The position numbers and the translations under genes are program-made. A stretch of DNA of 64,000 nt from the NCBI GenBank assembly GCA_028583685.1, contig JAMXIF010000045.1:10909809-10973808 (forward strand). Reading direction: 5' to 3'. The notes under the pieces are model-generated. The model was given only the letters and a program-made list of their open reading frames with translations, was not told where the DNA came from and searched no databases. This document shows, one piece after another, positions 46,870 through 57,469 of this stretch. Position 1 is the stretch's first letter. Each line of letters starts with the position of its first letter. Source of the DNA: Petaurus breviceps papuanus (lineage: Eukaryota > Chordata > Mammalia > Diprotodontia > Petauridae).

Positions 46870-47060
46870 GGTAGACAAAGAAAATAAATACTTGCATAAC
46901 CCTTTAAGGTCTAGAAAACACACATGTAGTATCACATATGATCCTTGTGAATTAGGAGCTATTATGAGGGCCATTTTATAGACAAGGAAACTGAAACTGA
47001 AAAAGATTACATATCTTGCCTGGAGTCACACATCCTGAATGACAGGATTAGGGGCTTATA
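46870..47060 (-). repeat. MIR-like fragment
   Basis: 'cataaccctttaaggtctag', then 'gccattttatagacaaggaa' and 'tcttgcctggagtcacacat'. Confidence 0.6.
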
Positions 47061-47330
47061 CCCATGGGAGCCCACTAAAGGTTTCCAAGCAGAAATGATG
47101 TGCTCAGAGCAGGGAATGCAGATGATCATTCAGGTGGTCAAAGAAGACATTGGAGAGAAAGGAAACAGGAGCCAAGGTGACAAATGAAGAAGCTTTAAGG
47201 ATCCACACTAGGACAGGAGCCTTGGAAGGGGGGGAAGAGGGAGCTGTGCTGTGGGAGTAGCCTCAGTAAGACTTAGCAGTGATTAGGGGTGGGAGAAGAG
47301 AAAGAGGAAAGCCCTTAGCAAGCCACAGGC
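47060..47330 (+). repeat. Unnamed interspersed repeat fragment
   Basis: 'gggagcccactaaaggtttc' and 'caagcagaaatgatgtgctc' match the family at 56335-57010 (gggagacactaaaggttttt). Confidence 0.45.
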
Positions 47331-47334
47331 ATCC

Positions 47335-48000
47335 CTGTAGAGACAGACCATGCCCTCATTAAGGCCATTGGCAACAGCTACTACCTTCCCACCCCCACAA
47401 CTCCACCTCCCTCAGTCCTTTCCTCCCTATTGTGGCAGCAGGGCCTTAAAAGCAACACTTCAGCCACGTTTCCCTTTTCTCCCCCAAAGCAATGGTTCTC
47501 AATGTCCATTCCTCCTTGATGGATTGCTATGTGGTTGAAAATGTCAATGGATCATAATTGTCCCATAAAAAGTCCATAATAAATGTTATCAGTTTAAGCC
47601 CTCAGAGCTGCTTTATTAATATTCCTAATTGATGGGCTCATTTGGAAAGTCTGCAGGGACAACAGACCTAATCAATCTCAGGTTGAAGGACCTCTGGGTG
47701 GCAGCACATCTGAGCTTTAGTCAAGATGGGTGGCCACTATATGTATAGAACTCTGGAGATGATCAGAGCAGGTGGCACAGGGGTAAGCAGTGAAGGAAGG
47801 TTGCATGGGGAAGGCAGACTGTGAGAAGCCCCTCCAAGAGTTGGTATGCTGAGGCCACAACCCTTGGGCTTTGGTGAGCTGCTTTCCTGGACTTCTAGAA
47901 GGGTTGGGAGCTTGGAAGGTTACTTATTCCCTTGAAACTGGAACATAAAAATACTTTACCCCTCCACATCTTACAGTTGTAGAATTATAGAACGTCAGAG
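47335..48000. other. No gene; possible conserved noncoding block
   Basis: This is unique-looking. 47600-47650 holds an A/T-rich homeodomain-type run (ctttattaatattcctaatt then gatgggctca). Confidence 0.4.
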
Positions 48001-48002
48001 TT

Positions 48003-48425
48003 GGGGCAGCCAAGTGGATAGAGTGCTGGATTTGGAATCAGGAAGAACTGAAGTCTGCTTTTTTTGGAGGGGGCAGGGCAGGGTAACTGGGATTAAGTGA
48101 CTCGCCCAAGGTCACACGGCTAGTAAGTGTTAAGTGTCTGAGGCCAGATTTGAACTGAGGTCCTCCTGACTCCAGGGCCAGTGCTCTATTCACTGTGCCA
48201 CCTAGCCGCCCCCAGAAGACCGAACTTCTAATCCTGCTTCAGACACTTACTAGCAAGGTAACCCTGGGCATTTCACCAACCTCTCAATGCTTCAGTTTTC
48301 CCATCTGTAAAATGGAGATAATAGCATCTCACTCACAGGATAACTGTGAGAATCGAATGTGTTAGTATATGTAAAGTGTTTTGCGAAACTTAAAGCTTTA
48401 TATAGATGCTAGCTGTTAATATGGG
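48003..48425 (+). mobile_element. CORE-SINE split by another SINE
   Basis: The head 'ggggcagccaagtggataga' is at 48003-48057. The body resumes at about 48214 (taatcctgcttcagacactt) and ends with 'cttaaagctttatatagatg' and 'ctagctgttaat'. Confidence 0.85.
48058..48213 (-). mobile_element. tRNA-derived SINE nested in a CORE-SINE
   Basis: 'gattaagtgactcgcccaag' to the head 'tgccacctagccgccccc'. The flanking 'gaagaactgaa' and 'gaagaccgaa' are a likely target duplication. Confidence 0.88.
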
Positions 48426-48650
48426 AAGAACTTTAGGACATCAGAGCTGGGAGGAAGTGGAGAGCACAAAGTGTCAGAGCTGAGAGAGGCTTTAGAGATA
48501 GTCATTTCAATCTCTTCATTTCTCAGTCATTGGGACTGAAGCTGGCAGACTAGAAGTGACTGACTAAAACTTGCACAGTTTGTGTGGCAGCGCTGGGACT
48601 AAGACCCAAGATTCTGATCCCCACGCCCATTCTCTTTCAGCTAGGTCAGG
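48426..48650 (-). repeat. MIR3-like fragment
   Basis: 'tcagagctgagagaggcttt', then 'caatctcttcatttctcagt' and the reversed B-box side. Confidence 0.5.
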
Positions 48651-49065
48651 TTTTTCAGGTGAGACACAGAGCTATGCCGGCATCCTGAAAGGAGCCTCAG
48701 CAGGAGGTAAGACACCAGTCCAAGCTGCCTAGATCTAGCTGCTGCTTTTTCATCCTTCAGCGTCTGCTTTGTAAAATCCCTTCTGAACCAATGCAATGGA
48801 CTGTGACAGTTTCCTTAATGCAACCAGGCAAACCTCACCATTGTTTAAATACTCACAAGTGTGTATATGCACACATGCACAGTTCAATTCTCAGTCTTTA
48901 CTGAAAACTTCATGCAGGAAAACCTCAGCTATCTATCTCTCTTGGGAACAGAATCATCCACAAAAAGTTTTATAGATGGTTAACAATGGAACTTTTTTCC
49001 CTTATTTTAATATAGGGGATGGAAATATTTCTAAAATGTACATCATCCATTAATTTCATAAACGA
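48651..49065. other. No gene or repeat recognised
   Basis: Unique-looking sequence. Confidence 0.45.
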
Positions 49066-49514
49066 TTTTTGAGACTAGATCTAGGTCTTTCTATCTTACC
49101 TACACAATGGTCAGTCACAGTCTGATCCCAATACTGATTGGCACAAAGTCTTTGAACTATTCCATTTGTCTAATCTGGGCTGGTTTGCTCATCCTTAGGC
49201 AGCCTGCTGGCCCTCTGTTCCCAAGAATTCACCACATTGGCACTTAGCATAGGCATCCAATTGGCTTTAGCCCCACTACACTTTAAAACTCCTCAGCTTG
49301 GGGTGGCTAGGTGGCGCAGTGAATAGAGCACCTGTCCTGGAATCAGGAGGACCTGAGTTCAAATCCAGCCTCGGACACGGTACACAAAAACTAGCTTTGT
49401 GACCTTGGGCAAGTCACTTAACCCCAATTGCCCACCAAAAAAAAGCTCCTCAGCTCGAGGGATCTTCCAGCCTCAAGCTCCCCCTAGTAAAAGGGATTAC
49501 AGGTGCATGCCACC
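49066..49514 (-). pseudogene. 7SL (SRP) RNA pseudogene, near full length, split by a SINE
   Basis: On the minus strand it follows 7SL RNA from its 5' end to its 3' end. 'ggtggcatgcacctgtaatc' corresponds to 7SL GGTGGCGCGTGCCTGTAGTC, and 'ggaagatccctcgagctgag' to the segment around GGAGGATCGCTTGAG. The middle and 3' segments match in order: on plus, 'tcatccttaggcagcctgct' for CTCCTTAGGCAACCTGGT and 'cacagtctgatcccaatact' for CACAGGCGCGATCCCACTAC. Removing the SINE (49299-49445 plus one duplication copy) leaves about 295 bases; 7SL is about 300. Identity is roughly 70-75%, so it is an old retrocopy. Alu and B1 are 7SL-derived but belong to other mammal groups and lack the central SRP domain seen here. 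Confidence 0.85.
49299..49445 (+). mobile_element. tRNA-derived SINE inserted in the 7SL pseudogene
   Basis: A 10-bp duplication (ctcctcagct, 49289-49298 and 49446-49455) bounds a SINE with 'gggtggctaggtggcgcagt' and 'gtgaccttgggcaagtcact'. Confidence 0.93.
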
Positions 49515-49749
49515 TTTTATTAATGACTTGGAGACGAGGAACACCAATGAAACAGAGATACACTCAAATTCTATGAAGGTGGGAAGGCTGGTTTTCCTTA
49601 CACTAAATGGCTCTCAGATCAGTTTGCTTTATATTCTTGCTTCTTTTATTGTTTTGGTTTGTCTTCCTGTCTCCTCCCAGTGGTGAACTATAACTTCTCC
49701 CGGCTGCCATGGTACCTAGCTATGGCAGGCCCTTTTCAGAGCTGCTACT

Positions 49750-50170
49750 TCTAATAACAGTCAGACTTGGCAGGGACCTCAGAGGCCATTTGTTCCAACC
49801 TGTGCTTGAACAAGAATCCCCTCTGCTTCATCCTGGACCTGTGAATATCTAGCCTTTGCTGAGTTCTCTCTAGTGAGGAGGAGCTCAGCACTTCTCAAGG
49901 CACCTCATTCTGATTCTGAATAGCTTTCATTGGTAGGAACCTTTTTAAATTTAATTCAACAAGTATTTGTTAAGTTCCTAACACATTCAAGGCACTGGGG
50001 CTAGAAGGACAAAACCAAAGCCCAGCTTGACTACTAATAAACAGTGCCTCCCCCAGGCATCTCACCAGGAGAATACTTCTGCAAAACTGAGTCTAGCACA
50101 AGTAAATTGAGGGAGATTGTACCATCAGGGAAGGAGGGATGATGGAGAAAACAGCCTTGAGCTGAGCCTT
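49750..50170. repeat. L3-like fragment (minus), then unnamed repeat (plus)
   Basis: 'tccaacctgtgcttgaacaa', then 'ctctagtgaggaggagctca', resembles the L3 reverse complement to about 49945. 'caacaagtatttgttaagtt' then 'aaggcactggggctag' opens the unnamed repeat at 49955. Confidence 0.5.
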
Positions 50171-50274
50171 AGCAAAGGAAAGCATCCTGATAAAGATGGG
50201 GGTCTCCTCCATTCCAGATATGGAGGTCAGATTGTGCAGAGGGAGCAGACAGCAGCATGTCAGGTTTGGGAAAC

Positions 50275-50520
50275 AGCTGATTTTCCTCATTTTGCAGATG
50301 AAGACACTGAATCACTGAAAGGTCAAAGTATTTCTTCCGTGTCATGATAACATATGAAATATAGCCTAAATCAGAATAATTGAATTGCAAAGATGGAAAT
50401 GACTTTAGGCTTCTTTTAATCCAACATCCACTCAAATGAAAACCCTTTATTTTACCCAAGCAGTTCTCAAAGTGTAGTTCAGGGACCCATGGGATTCCCT
50501 GAGACCCTTCCAGGCAGAGG
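50275..50520 (-). repeat. MIR3-like remnant and a short hAT-like fragment
   Basis: 'cctcattttgcagatgaaga' at 50285 is MIR-type. 'gttctcaaagtgtagttcag' then 'ggacccatgggattccctga' at 50463-50503 resembles the end of a mammalian hAT MITE. Confidence 0.45.
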
Positions 50521-52080
50521 CAGTCAGGTGGCACAGCAGATCAAGCACTGGGTCAAGAGTCCAGAAGTCCTAGATGTGAGACCCTGGACAAGTCCGTAAC
50601 CTCCAATTGCCTCAAAACTTTAGTGCAACCAAAATTAAATCAGTGTCTTTTTTTTTTTTTGACACCATTTTAGAAAGCCAAAGCAACCTCAGAACCAATC
50701 TCTTACCCCCCAAGGCCAGGGTATTGTCCACTAAACTACATTGCCTTTTATAGGAATGATGATCTTGAAATACAGGAAGGGATACAACCATGTAAATGGA
50801 AACAAAAACCACAGGGAAACAACTAAAGCTGAATACTAAGTCCCTCTGCTGACCATGCTTGGTTCCAAAGGTGACATATGAGAAAGGTCCAATACCCTGC
50901 TCCCCTCCCCTGCTTCTGTGCAGGGGTAGAAAAAATAGAAGTGTGCAACATTACATAGAATGTTATGCCTTTTTATATTTGTTGGTTAGTTTTGTTGAAC
51001 AATTTTTTCTTCCTTTTTTATTTTTTGTTATAAGGAAATCTTTTCTGGGTAGAGGGAAGAAAGCTACATTGGGAAATGCAAGTGATATAAATTAAAAAAA
51101 GGTCAATAAAAAGGGTTTTTTTAATTTAAAAAAATTTTTAAAGATGTCTACATCTCAATTCTATGTCCTACCTGCATTCAGGTAAAGTGTTTTCCTGTCC
51201 TGGATGCCCTTAAAAACATTTCATATTGGCATTTGCCACTCTGGGACTCATAAGTACAGTCATGGAATCTCAGAATGAGAAGGAAAACTAGAGACCACCA
51301 AGTCTATGCCACACCTTCACAATAGTCTTTTTTCTTGTATCCCCAAAAGAGACCCTTGTTTAGGAAGGGGTCCATTTAAAATCAAAGAGCTCCTAGAGAG
51401 ATGATGAGAAAATCATTGTAAAAAGAGCCCCCGATTTGGAGTAAAGGCACCTGGATTCAATCCTAGCTCAACCACTAACACCTGAGTGACTTTAGACCTG
51501 TCATTTTCTCTCTTCAGGTTTCAGTTCCCTTACGTATAAAATGTGGGGGCCTCTAAGGTCCATTCAAATACAAATCTGAGCTCTTTAATCTCCCCCCTCT
51601 TGAGTTTCTGCATTTGCAAATGGTAATAATAATACCGGCTCTATTTACCAAACAAGATTGCTAGTGGAAGAAAGAGACAGTCGTGAATTTTAAAGTGGGA
51701 CAGAAATATCGTTGTTATTACACAGGGTGTCCCAAAGACTTAGTAGAGCGGTAAAAGGTGAATTAACTTGTCCAATGAGTCAGGAATGAAATCTAGAAGC
51801 AGGAATGTAATACGATTTTCCTGATTCCAGGCACTGAACTGTTTTTTTTTTTGTTTGTTTTTTTTCCATCTATCCCTGGAAGTGGATCTGCTGGCAACCA
51901 TCACTCAGAGGCTCCCGCTTGAAGGCATGAATTTTGCCATAAGACAATATACTATATAAAAATAAAAACATCCATATGCTTTAGCATGCTCCCCTTGTTT
52001 TCAAGAGCATGTATTGGTAAAACAGTTGACTAAAAGCCAAGGTAGAAACCTGTAGATTGTGGAGCATACCACTTTCCTCC
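50520..52080. other. No gene; weak SINE traces
   Basis: A decayed SINE head lies at 50519-50620 (gtcaggtggcacagcagatc). A MIR-type piece lies at 51425-51580 (ctggattcaatcctagctca). A short 'acagggtgtcccaaa' (51721-51735) recalls a mariner-like terminus. The remainder is unrecognised. Confidence 0.45.
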
Positions 52081-52084
52081 CCTC

Positions 52085-52330
52085 ATTTTACAGATGAGGA
52101 AACTGAGGCAGAGTGAAATGACATGCCCAGGGTCACGCAGCTAGTATCTGAAGCTGGATTTGAACTCAAGTCCTTCTGACTCCAGGCCTGGCATTCTATC
52201 CACTGTACCATCTAGCTGTCTGGCACATAAAAAGGTCTCTGATTCCACTCCCCGATTTTACAGAGGAAAAGGCCCAAAGTCTCCTAGCGTATTAGCGTCA
52301 GGCCCTCAAATCCAGGTGCCCTCATTTCCC
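52085..52330 (-). repeat. SINE (Mar-1 type) followed by a MIR3-like piece
   Basis: 'gaaatgacatgcccagggtc' and the reversed head 'gtaccatctagctgtctgg' to 52222, then 'ccccgattttacagaggaaa'. Confidence 0.75.
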
Positions 52331-52920
52331 TTCTAGACTTCTCTCCTCCATGTGCCAGAGCCTCTCAGAGCAGAGAAAAGTCAATTGGCCCAGACAGAGT
52401 GTGAACCTGTGGCCCCAAGCTCATTAGCTCCCTGCTCTAATCCCAGGAGAGAACCGGGGTGCCACATCAGAGCTGAGACAGCTACTTCTGACACTGACTC
52501 GGACCCAGGTCAGTAGTTACTGAAAATCATTACCTCCAGATGATTCCTTGTGGACTCATTTAACGAGGATGAAAGTCACTTGGAAGGAAGGAAAATCAAA
52601 CGCATGTCAGGAGAAAATAGTCAAGTTATACAGGGAAATAAAAGTCAGAAATCCTCTAGTGACTTTGCAGGGACCTCATCAGGAGGCAAAATAATCTGGG
52701 AAATATTCCCTGACACTTCTCTGTCCCCTCGGCAGCAGGCCTGCAGGCAGGGAGTCATGGGCCATAGCTCTGGGAGGCCCAAAGCAGGGACTGGTGTCTA
52801 GCCCCCAGGTGGAATTCTTAAAAAATGAGTTCTCCAGGCCTGCTGTCCTCTAGGGATCCCCAAACGCCTTTCACAGTCTGCCGCCAGCCTCACTTTCCAT
52901 ACCCATGTCAACTCTTCATG
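52331..52920. other. No gene or repeat recognised
   Basis: This is unique-looking. An 83-codon frame at 52550-52801 has no recognised similarity. Confidence 0.45.
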
Positions 52921-52924
52921 ATTG

Positions 52925-53165
52925 AGCCAGTTGGCTTGGTGGGTAGAATATTGGACTTGGAGTCAGGAAGATCCGAATTCTAATTCTGCCTCAGAAACAT
53001 ACTACGTAGCTGTGTGATCCTGAGAAAATCACATAACATTTCTCAGTCTGTCATCTTACATGTAAAAGACAGATAATGATGGTGCCTACTTCACAAATGA
53101 GATAATGAAATCATGTGGTAGAAGCAATTTGCCCTTTGAAGCGCTGTACCAGAGATGTTCATTAT
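52925..53165 (+). mobile_element. CORE-SINE, near full length
   Basis: 'ggcttggtgggtagaatatt' head, 'gatccgaattctaattctgc', 'gtgtgatcctgagaaaatca' and a decayed CORE tail. Confidence 0.7.
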
Positions 53166-53179
53166 TGGGATGATCTTTG

Positions 53180-53290
53180 CTCTTGAGCTCTGAGGGTGAG
53201 TGATTTTTGCCCAGGGCTACACTCAGTATGGCCCAGGGACAGAATTAAAAATCAGGTTTTCCTGCCTCTGAGGCTGGCTCTCTCCACTAA
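53180..53290 (-). repeat. MIR-like fragment
   Basis: 'gtgatttttgcccagggcta' and a reversed head 'ccactaaaccacctaatg'. Confidence 0.45.
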
Positions 53291-53307
53291 ACCACCTAAT
53301 GTCTTGT

Positions 53308-53548
53308 GTTGTTGCTCAGTCATTTGGTCATGTTCAATTCTTCTTGACCTCATGGACCATACTGTGTGTGGGGTTTTCTTGACAAAGGAATGCTTTGCCA
53401 TTTTCTTCTCCAGTGGATTAAGGCAAACAGAAATTAAGTGACTTGCCAAGGGTTACAAACTAGTAAGTATCTGAGGACAGATTTGAACTCAGGGTTTTCT
53501 GACCCCAGGTCCAGCACTCTATCCACTGAGCCACCTAAATGGTGTGTA
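53308..53548 (-). mobile_element. Mar-1 CORE-SINE, full length
   Basis: 'tgttgctcagtcatttggtc', 'ttttcttctccagtggatta' and 'attaagtgacttgccaaggg', then the head 'ccactgagccacctaaatgg'. Confidence 0.88.
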
Positions 53549-53766
53549 AATGGATGGATGAAAGAATGAATCTGGTGATACTTTTTATTGGCTGCTTAGA
53601 CCCTCCTCCAAGCCTCAAAACAATTCTAGTACTTTCCAGGGTCTGCCTTAAGCATAGGCAGAGTGGATGAACCTCAGGGCCATGTGTGAGTATGTTGCAT
53701 TAATGGGGACCCAGAAATAGTTAGAAGATTAGGGGATGCCACTCCGTTACTTGTTTCTGCAATTGT

Positions 53767-53851
53767 CACTGGCTGTCTGAGCTGTCCATCAACCTAAGAC
53801 CATCCATAAGTAGTTCTCAGCTACGCTGATGAATAGTTCAGACAGCCAGTG
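53767..53851 (+). ncRNA. Candidate pre-miRNA-like hairpin
   Basis: cactggctgtctgagctgtc (continuing to 53791) pairs with the end of 53827-53851 (ttcagacagccagtg). This gives a 25-position stem with 22 Watson-Crick pairs, two G-U wobbles and one C-A mismatch. The loop is 35 nt and the total is 85 nt, the size of a miRNA precursor. I recognise no known miRNA seed family. A decayed palindromic transposon could look the same. Confidence 0.35.
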
Positions 53852-53929
53852 GGAGGGACAGATGCTGAAAGACCCTAGAGGCATCCTTTTACTCCTGTCT
53901 CACCTCCACTAAGATTACAAGAACCTAAT

Positions 53930-54030
53930 GGTCAGCACCCTGCATTTGGAGTCAGAGGACGTGAGTTCAGATTTGAGTTCTTACTGATCAGATTTGAGCT
54001 TACTGGCTGAGCATCTTATGCACTATTTCA
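53930..54030 (+). repeat. MIR-like remnant
   Basis: 'catttggagtcagaggacgt' followed by 'gagttcagatttgagttc'. Confidence 0.5.
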
Positions 54031-54424
54031 TTAAGTACAGATTCCCATCTATGCCCCTATTTTGGTGGTCTGCCTAGGGTCTTCATGCCAATTCCGATTC
54101 TTGTCTCAGGGTTCCCCTTCAGGCAGTCAAGGCATAAGGATATAGCTAAGGGGACTAAGGGGCCAGTCTCTCCTCCTCCTATTTTCAATTGAATGCTCAG
54201 ACTTTCCCTGAGAAAAGGAGACTGCATCATAATTCTAGGCTCCTTCACTGGAAAATGGGAGTATTCACAAGGTCAAACTGTGAGGAATCCTTCATTCTGG
54301 GTGCTTTTCAATGGGTGGAATATAAGAAATCCTTGGAAAGTCTACTTGGTGACCTGGTTTCCTAAATCTACAACCAAGCCACTTGGTGAAAGGCGTCTCC
54401 CTCTAAGTAAAAATCTTCCTCGGT

Positions 54425-54775
54425 CTCCTGAGTATACTCAGACTGCTTAAGGGATGTCCTCAACCCTAAGCCAAGTATGTTCATTCTAAACACATCCTTA
54501 CTGCATGTTGTCCCACAGTCTACACGTATGCCAAAGATATCCTGAAGATATATTTAGCCTGCTGGCCATCCCACATTCTAACCCAGCATCATTAATCCTT
54601 GCGAATAAACTCACCCAGGCAATCTGTGTGTGGTTGTCCCATGATCTAAGCCAGAAAATATCCCACAGATATGCCCAGTCGGCTTGCCAGAAGCTTCCCA
54701 GTGACACCTGTAGGTGGTGTCCCACACACTGATACAAGGTGAGGATATGCTCAGCCTGTGCATGAAGATTGTACC
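54425..54775. repeat. Degenerate tandem repeat (unit about 60-85 bp)
   Basis: A 'tgtcccacagtcta'-type start recurs at about 54510, 54567, 54636 and 54717. A second motif, 'gatatgcccagtcggcttgc', recurs with changes as 'agatatatttagcctgctgg' and 'ggatatgctcagcctgtg'. About four to five units are present. Confidence 0.5.
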
Positions 54776-55430
54776 ACTTACACTGTAAGTCGGGGACCTA
54801 AGGAGGTCCCTGATCTAGGCACTAACAGTGTCCTCCTTCCCTTCCCCCCTCTGCCTGATGCTCTTGGTCAGGATACAGTAAGGCACAGGTGGACAGCTCC
54901 AGGGGAAAGGGCAGCTACAAAGCATGGGAGGTTCTCCCCCAAAGCAAAGACAAAGACGCCAGTCACATGAACACCGATTACTCACCGACAAGAAGTCAGA
55001 CCATTCAGCAGCATCCTGGTTTTTTTCAGATGAAAGCAATCAGTCCCTACCAAGTTCTCTGTTTGCAGGTCAGAGAATCACTGTGCTTTCCCAGAGAACC
55101 ACATCAAGCAAGGTGAGCGGGGTTAATGAGACAAGGACCAGGATTTTAGAGGCACCTCCACTCCCCACCCCAAGTCTGACTCTAGGGCTGACTCTCATCA
55201 TGTAACTTGTCCTCCCTTTCCCAATTCAAAGGCCACAATCAGTATTCCCATGGTAGAGGGAGGATCATAGGGTCAGACACTTGGCTAAAAGCCTGCCCAT
55301 GGAAAGGCGGGTGTCTGGAGTCACCAAATCAAAAACACAGACAGGTCAAGCCCGACACAAAGTGGCAGGACTGACCAAACGGTAAGGGATAGGCAGGGAC
55401 AAGGTGGCCCTTTGACTGGAGAAGAGAAGA
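54776..55430. other. No gene or repeat recognised
   Basis: This is unique-looking. Overlapping frames up to 93 codons have no recognised domain. Confidence 0.45.
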
Positions 55431-55572
55431 ATCTGGGAGACAAGTGATAACTGTCTTCAAGTATCTGAAAAGCTGCTGAAGGGGAAAGAAATGAGACTTG
55501 TTCTGTGTGGTCCCGGGGGCAGAACCAGGAACAACTGGTCACAGTTACAAAGAGGCTGCTTTAGGCTTGGTG
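55430..55572 (+). repeat. L3/CR1 LINE fragment, part 1
   Basis: 'aactgtcttcaagtatctga' followed by 'gagacttgttctgtgtggtc' is L3. It resumes at 56095 after another repeat. Confidence 0.75.
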
Positions 55573-55579
55573 TATGGAA

Positions 55580-55960
55580 CGAAGCAATGAATGAAAAGGT
55601 ATTTCTTAGACACTTACTCTGTGCTAAGGATTCATAATAGCAAAGCCCAAGTGATAGAATTAAGAAGCTTATATTCTTTCTAATACAGAAAACAATGCAT
55701 TTGGGAAATAGTGGCCAGGGAAAGGAGATGTGGTCTGGGAAGTCACAGAGGTGTTGACTTGGGGGCAATTGGAGGAAATGCCCTTTCCAGAAGCAGTGGG
55801 AGATTTGGTTTGATTACAAGTTGTGGGGAGGGGTTCTGTAGAGAGTGTGGGAAGATGACCAATGAAGACAATGAAGACAACTGGACAAGACTGGGTATGA
55901 AGCATGTCTGAGCTGAATCCTACTGCTCAGAGACAGCTAGATGGGCTTTGGCTGGCTTAC
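55580..55960 (+). repeat. Unnamed interspersed repeat
   Basis: 'gtatttcttagacacttact' then 'ctgtgctaagg', and 'taagaagcttatattctttc'. It appears inserted between the two L3 parts. Confidence 0.5.
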
Positions 55961-56094
55961 TCATCCATCAAGAGAGCTCAGCTCCAAAGCAGGAGATACA
56001 AAACTGAAAGAGGTATCATTCTCCCCACAGATTTATGGCACAGTATGTAGAGGTCTAATCTGGAGTTCTAGGTCAGGAGAAGTGGAACAGGGAT

Positions 56095-56305
56095 CCAGAG
56101 AGAATTAGAACTAAAGGGGGAGATATCTCTCCAGTCAAATTGGCCACAAGTGGGATGGGTCATCTTGGGAGCTAGCGAGTACCCCTTAACTCAGAGTCTG
56201 CATCTGAAGGCTGGACAGCCACTCGTCAGCAATACTATAAAAGGGGGATTTGTTTATGTTCAGGCTGAACTAAGTGATATCTTCTAACTTTGAGATTCTG
56301 GGACT
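56095..56305 (+). repeat. L3/CR1 LINE 3' end, part 2
   Basis: 'tgggatgggtcatcttggga', 'gtctgcatctgaaggctgga', 'aactttgagattctgggact'. Confidence 0.65.
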
Positions 56306-56334
56306 CAAGCAACCAATCTGGCATGATGCCTGAA

Positions 56335-57010
56335 ATTCAATTCCATTCAATAAATATTTATTAAGCACCTTTTTGCATGCCAGGCACTCTATTAGATGCA
56401 AAGGCCAGAGATAAGTGAGAAAGGCACAGTCCCTGCCCTTGAGAAGCTTACTGGAGGAAAACAAGATATAAACAAATAGTTCGTGGTAGAGGATGGGGGG
56501 GAAAACACAAAGGGAAGATCCGACACAGAACTCGGGAATGTCTGAGAAGCAAAGGGACAGGAACAACCCAAGGATCCGGGAAGGCTCCACAGAAGAGGTG
56601 GGGCCTGAGCTGAGTTTTGCTTTAGGACAAGGATTCCAAGAAGGGGAGATAAAGGAGGAACATATTCTAGGTGGAGGCTTGTGCAAAGGCACGGAGGTGG
56701 GAAATTGCTGTCTAGTTCAGTAAACAGTTACAAGGTCTTTTAGCTGGAAAACACAGTGGCTCCAAAAAAAGTGGTAGGAAATCAGCCAAACAGGAACAGA
56801 TGGTGGTGAGTCTTAAATTCCAGGTTAAGGGGTTTATTTCTGATCTTAGAGGCAATTAGGGAGACACTAAAGGTTTTTGAGGAAAATGGCAGGTTTGCTT
56901 TTAAAAAATAATTTTAATGATTTTAAAAAATATTGCGGCAACATTCTGGAGAAGAGCAAAAACAAAAGGTATTGGAGATGGGGCTACCCTGCTACAATGG
57001 TCCAGACGAA
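56335..57010 (+). repeat. Unnamed interspersed repeat, longest copy
   Basis: 'ttcaataaatatttattaag', 'cagtccctgcccttgagaag', 'aaggctccacagaagaggtg', 'ggcaattagggagacactaa', then 'ggctaccctgctacaatggt'. A full unit of this family seems to exceed 650 bases. Confidence 0.55.
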
Positions 57011-57039
57011 AAGAAACAGGTTCCTGTTAGAGCCTTTGC

Positions 57040-57230
57040 AACAAAATTACTTTATTCTGTGAATATTCTATACATACTTAAATATATATGTACATGTCAT
57101 CTCTCCCAATGCAATGTAACTCCCTTGAGGCGCAGAGACTGTGTAGTATCTCCTTTTGCATCCTCAGCACCTAGCACAGTGTTGGGTACACAATGGGTAC
57201 TTAATAAATGCTTATTGGTTATTTGCACTA
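57040..57230 (+). repeat. L2 LINE 3' end
   Basis: 'tccttttgcatcctcagcac', then 'ctagcacagtgttgggtaca' and 'cttaataaatgcttattggt'. Confidence 0.85.
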
Positions 57231-57469
57231 GGCAGATGTCATAAAAGATGCTAATATTTTGGGTGGAGGCTGGATCCCACAATTGCTGACACCCTTTCCA
57301 ATTTTGTAATTCTATGACAAATTGCCTTAAAACTGAGAAAAAAAAAAATGGTGGAATTTCAGACACTCTGGTAGGACATGGTAGAGATGGGGGAGCAGGG
57401 GAGGATGGCTTGTTAGGGCCTCCCAGACAGTGGCATCTCCTACAGAGACATTTTCAGAATGCTTCCTCA

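Noticed and set aside
49299-49445. tRNA gene because of A- and B-box-like motifs
   Set aside because: The motifs belong to the heads of tRNA-derived SINEs, which recur many times in the window; no cloverleaf with intact stems is seen.
49456-49514. Alu-like text (gggattacaggtgcatgcca) suggesting human contamination
   Set aside because: The similarity extends through the whole of 7SL RNA, including regions Alu lacks, and the copy is old and split by a marsupial SINE.
51717-51760. Mariner-like terminus 'acagggtgtcccaaa'
   Set aside because: Only a short match with no facing inverted end was found nearby, so it is not called as an element.
56270-56692. 140-codon minus-strand open frame
   Set aside because: It overlaps an L3 tail and an interspersed repeat in the antisense sense; no domain is recognisable.
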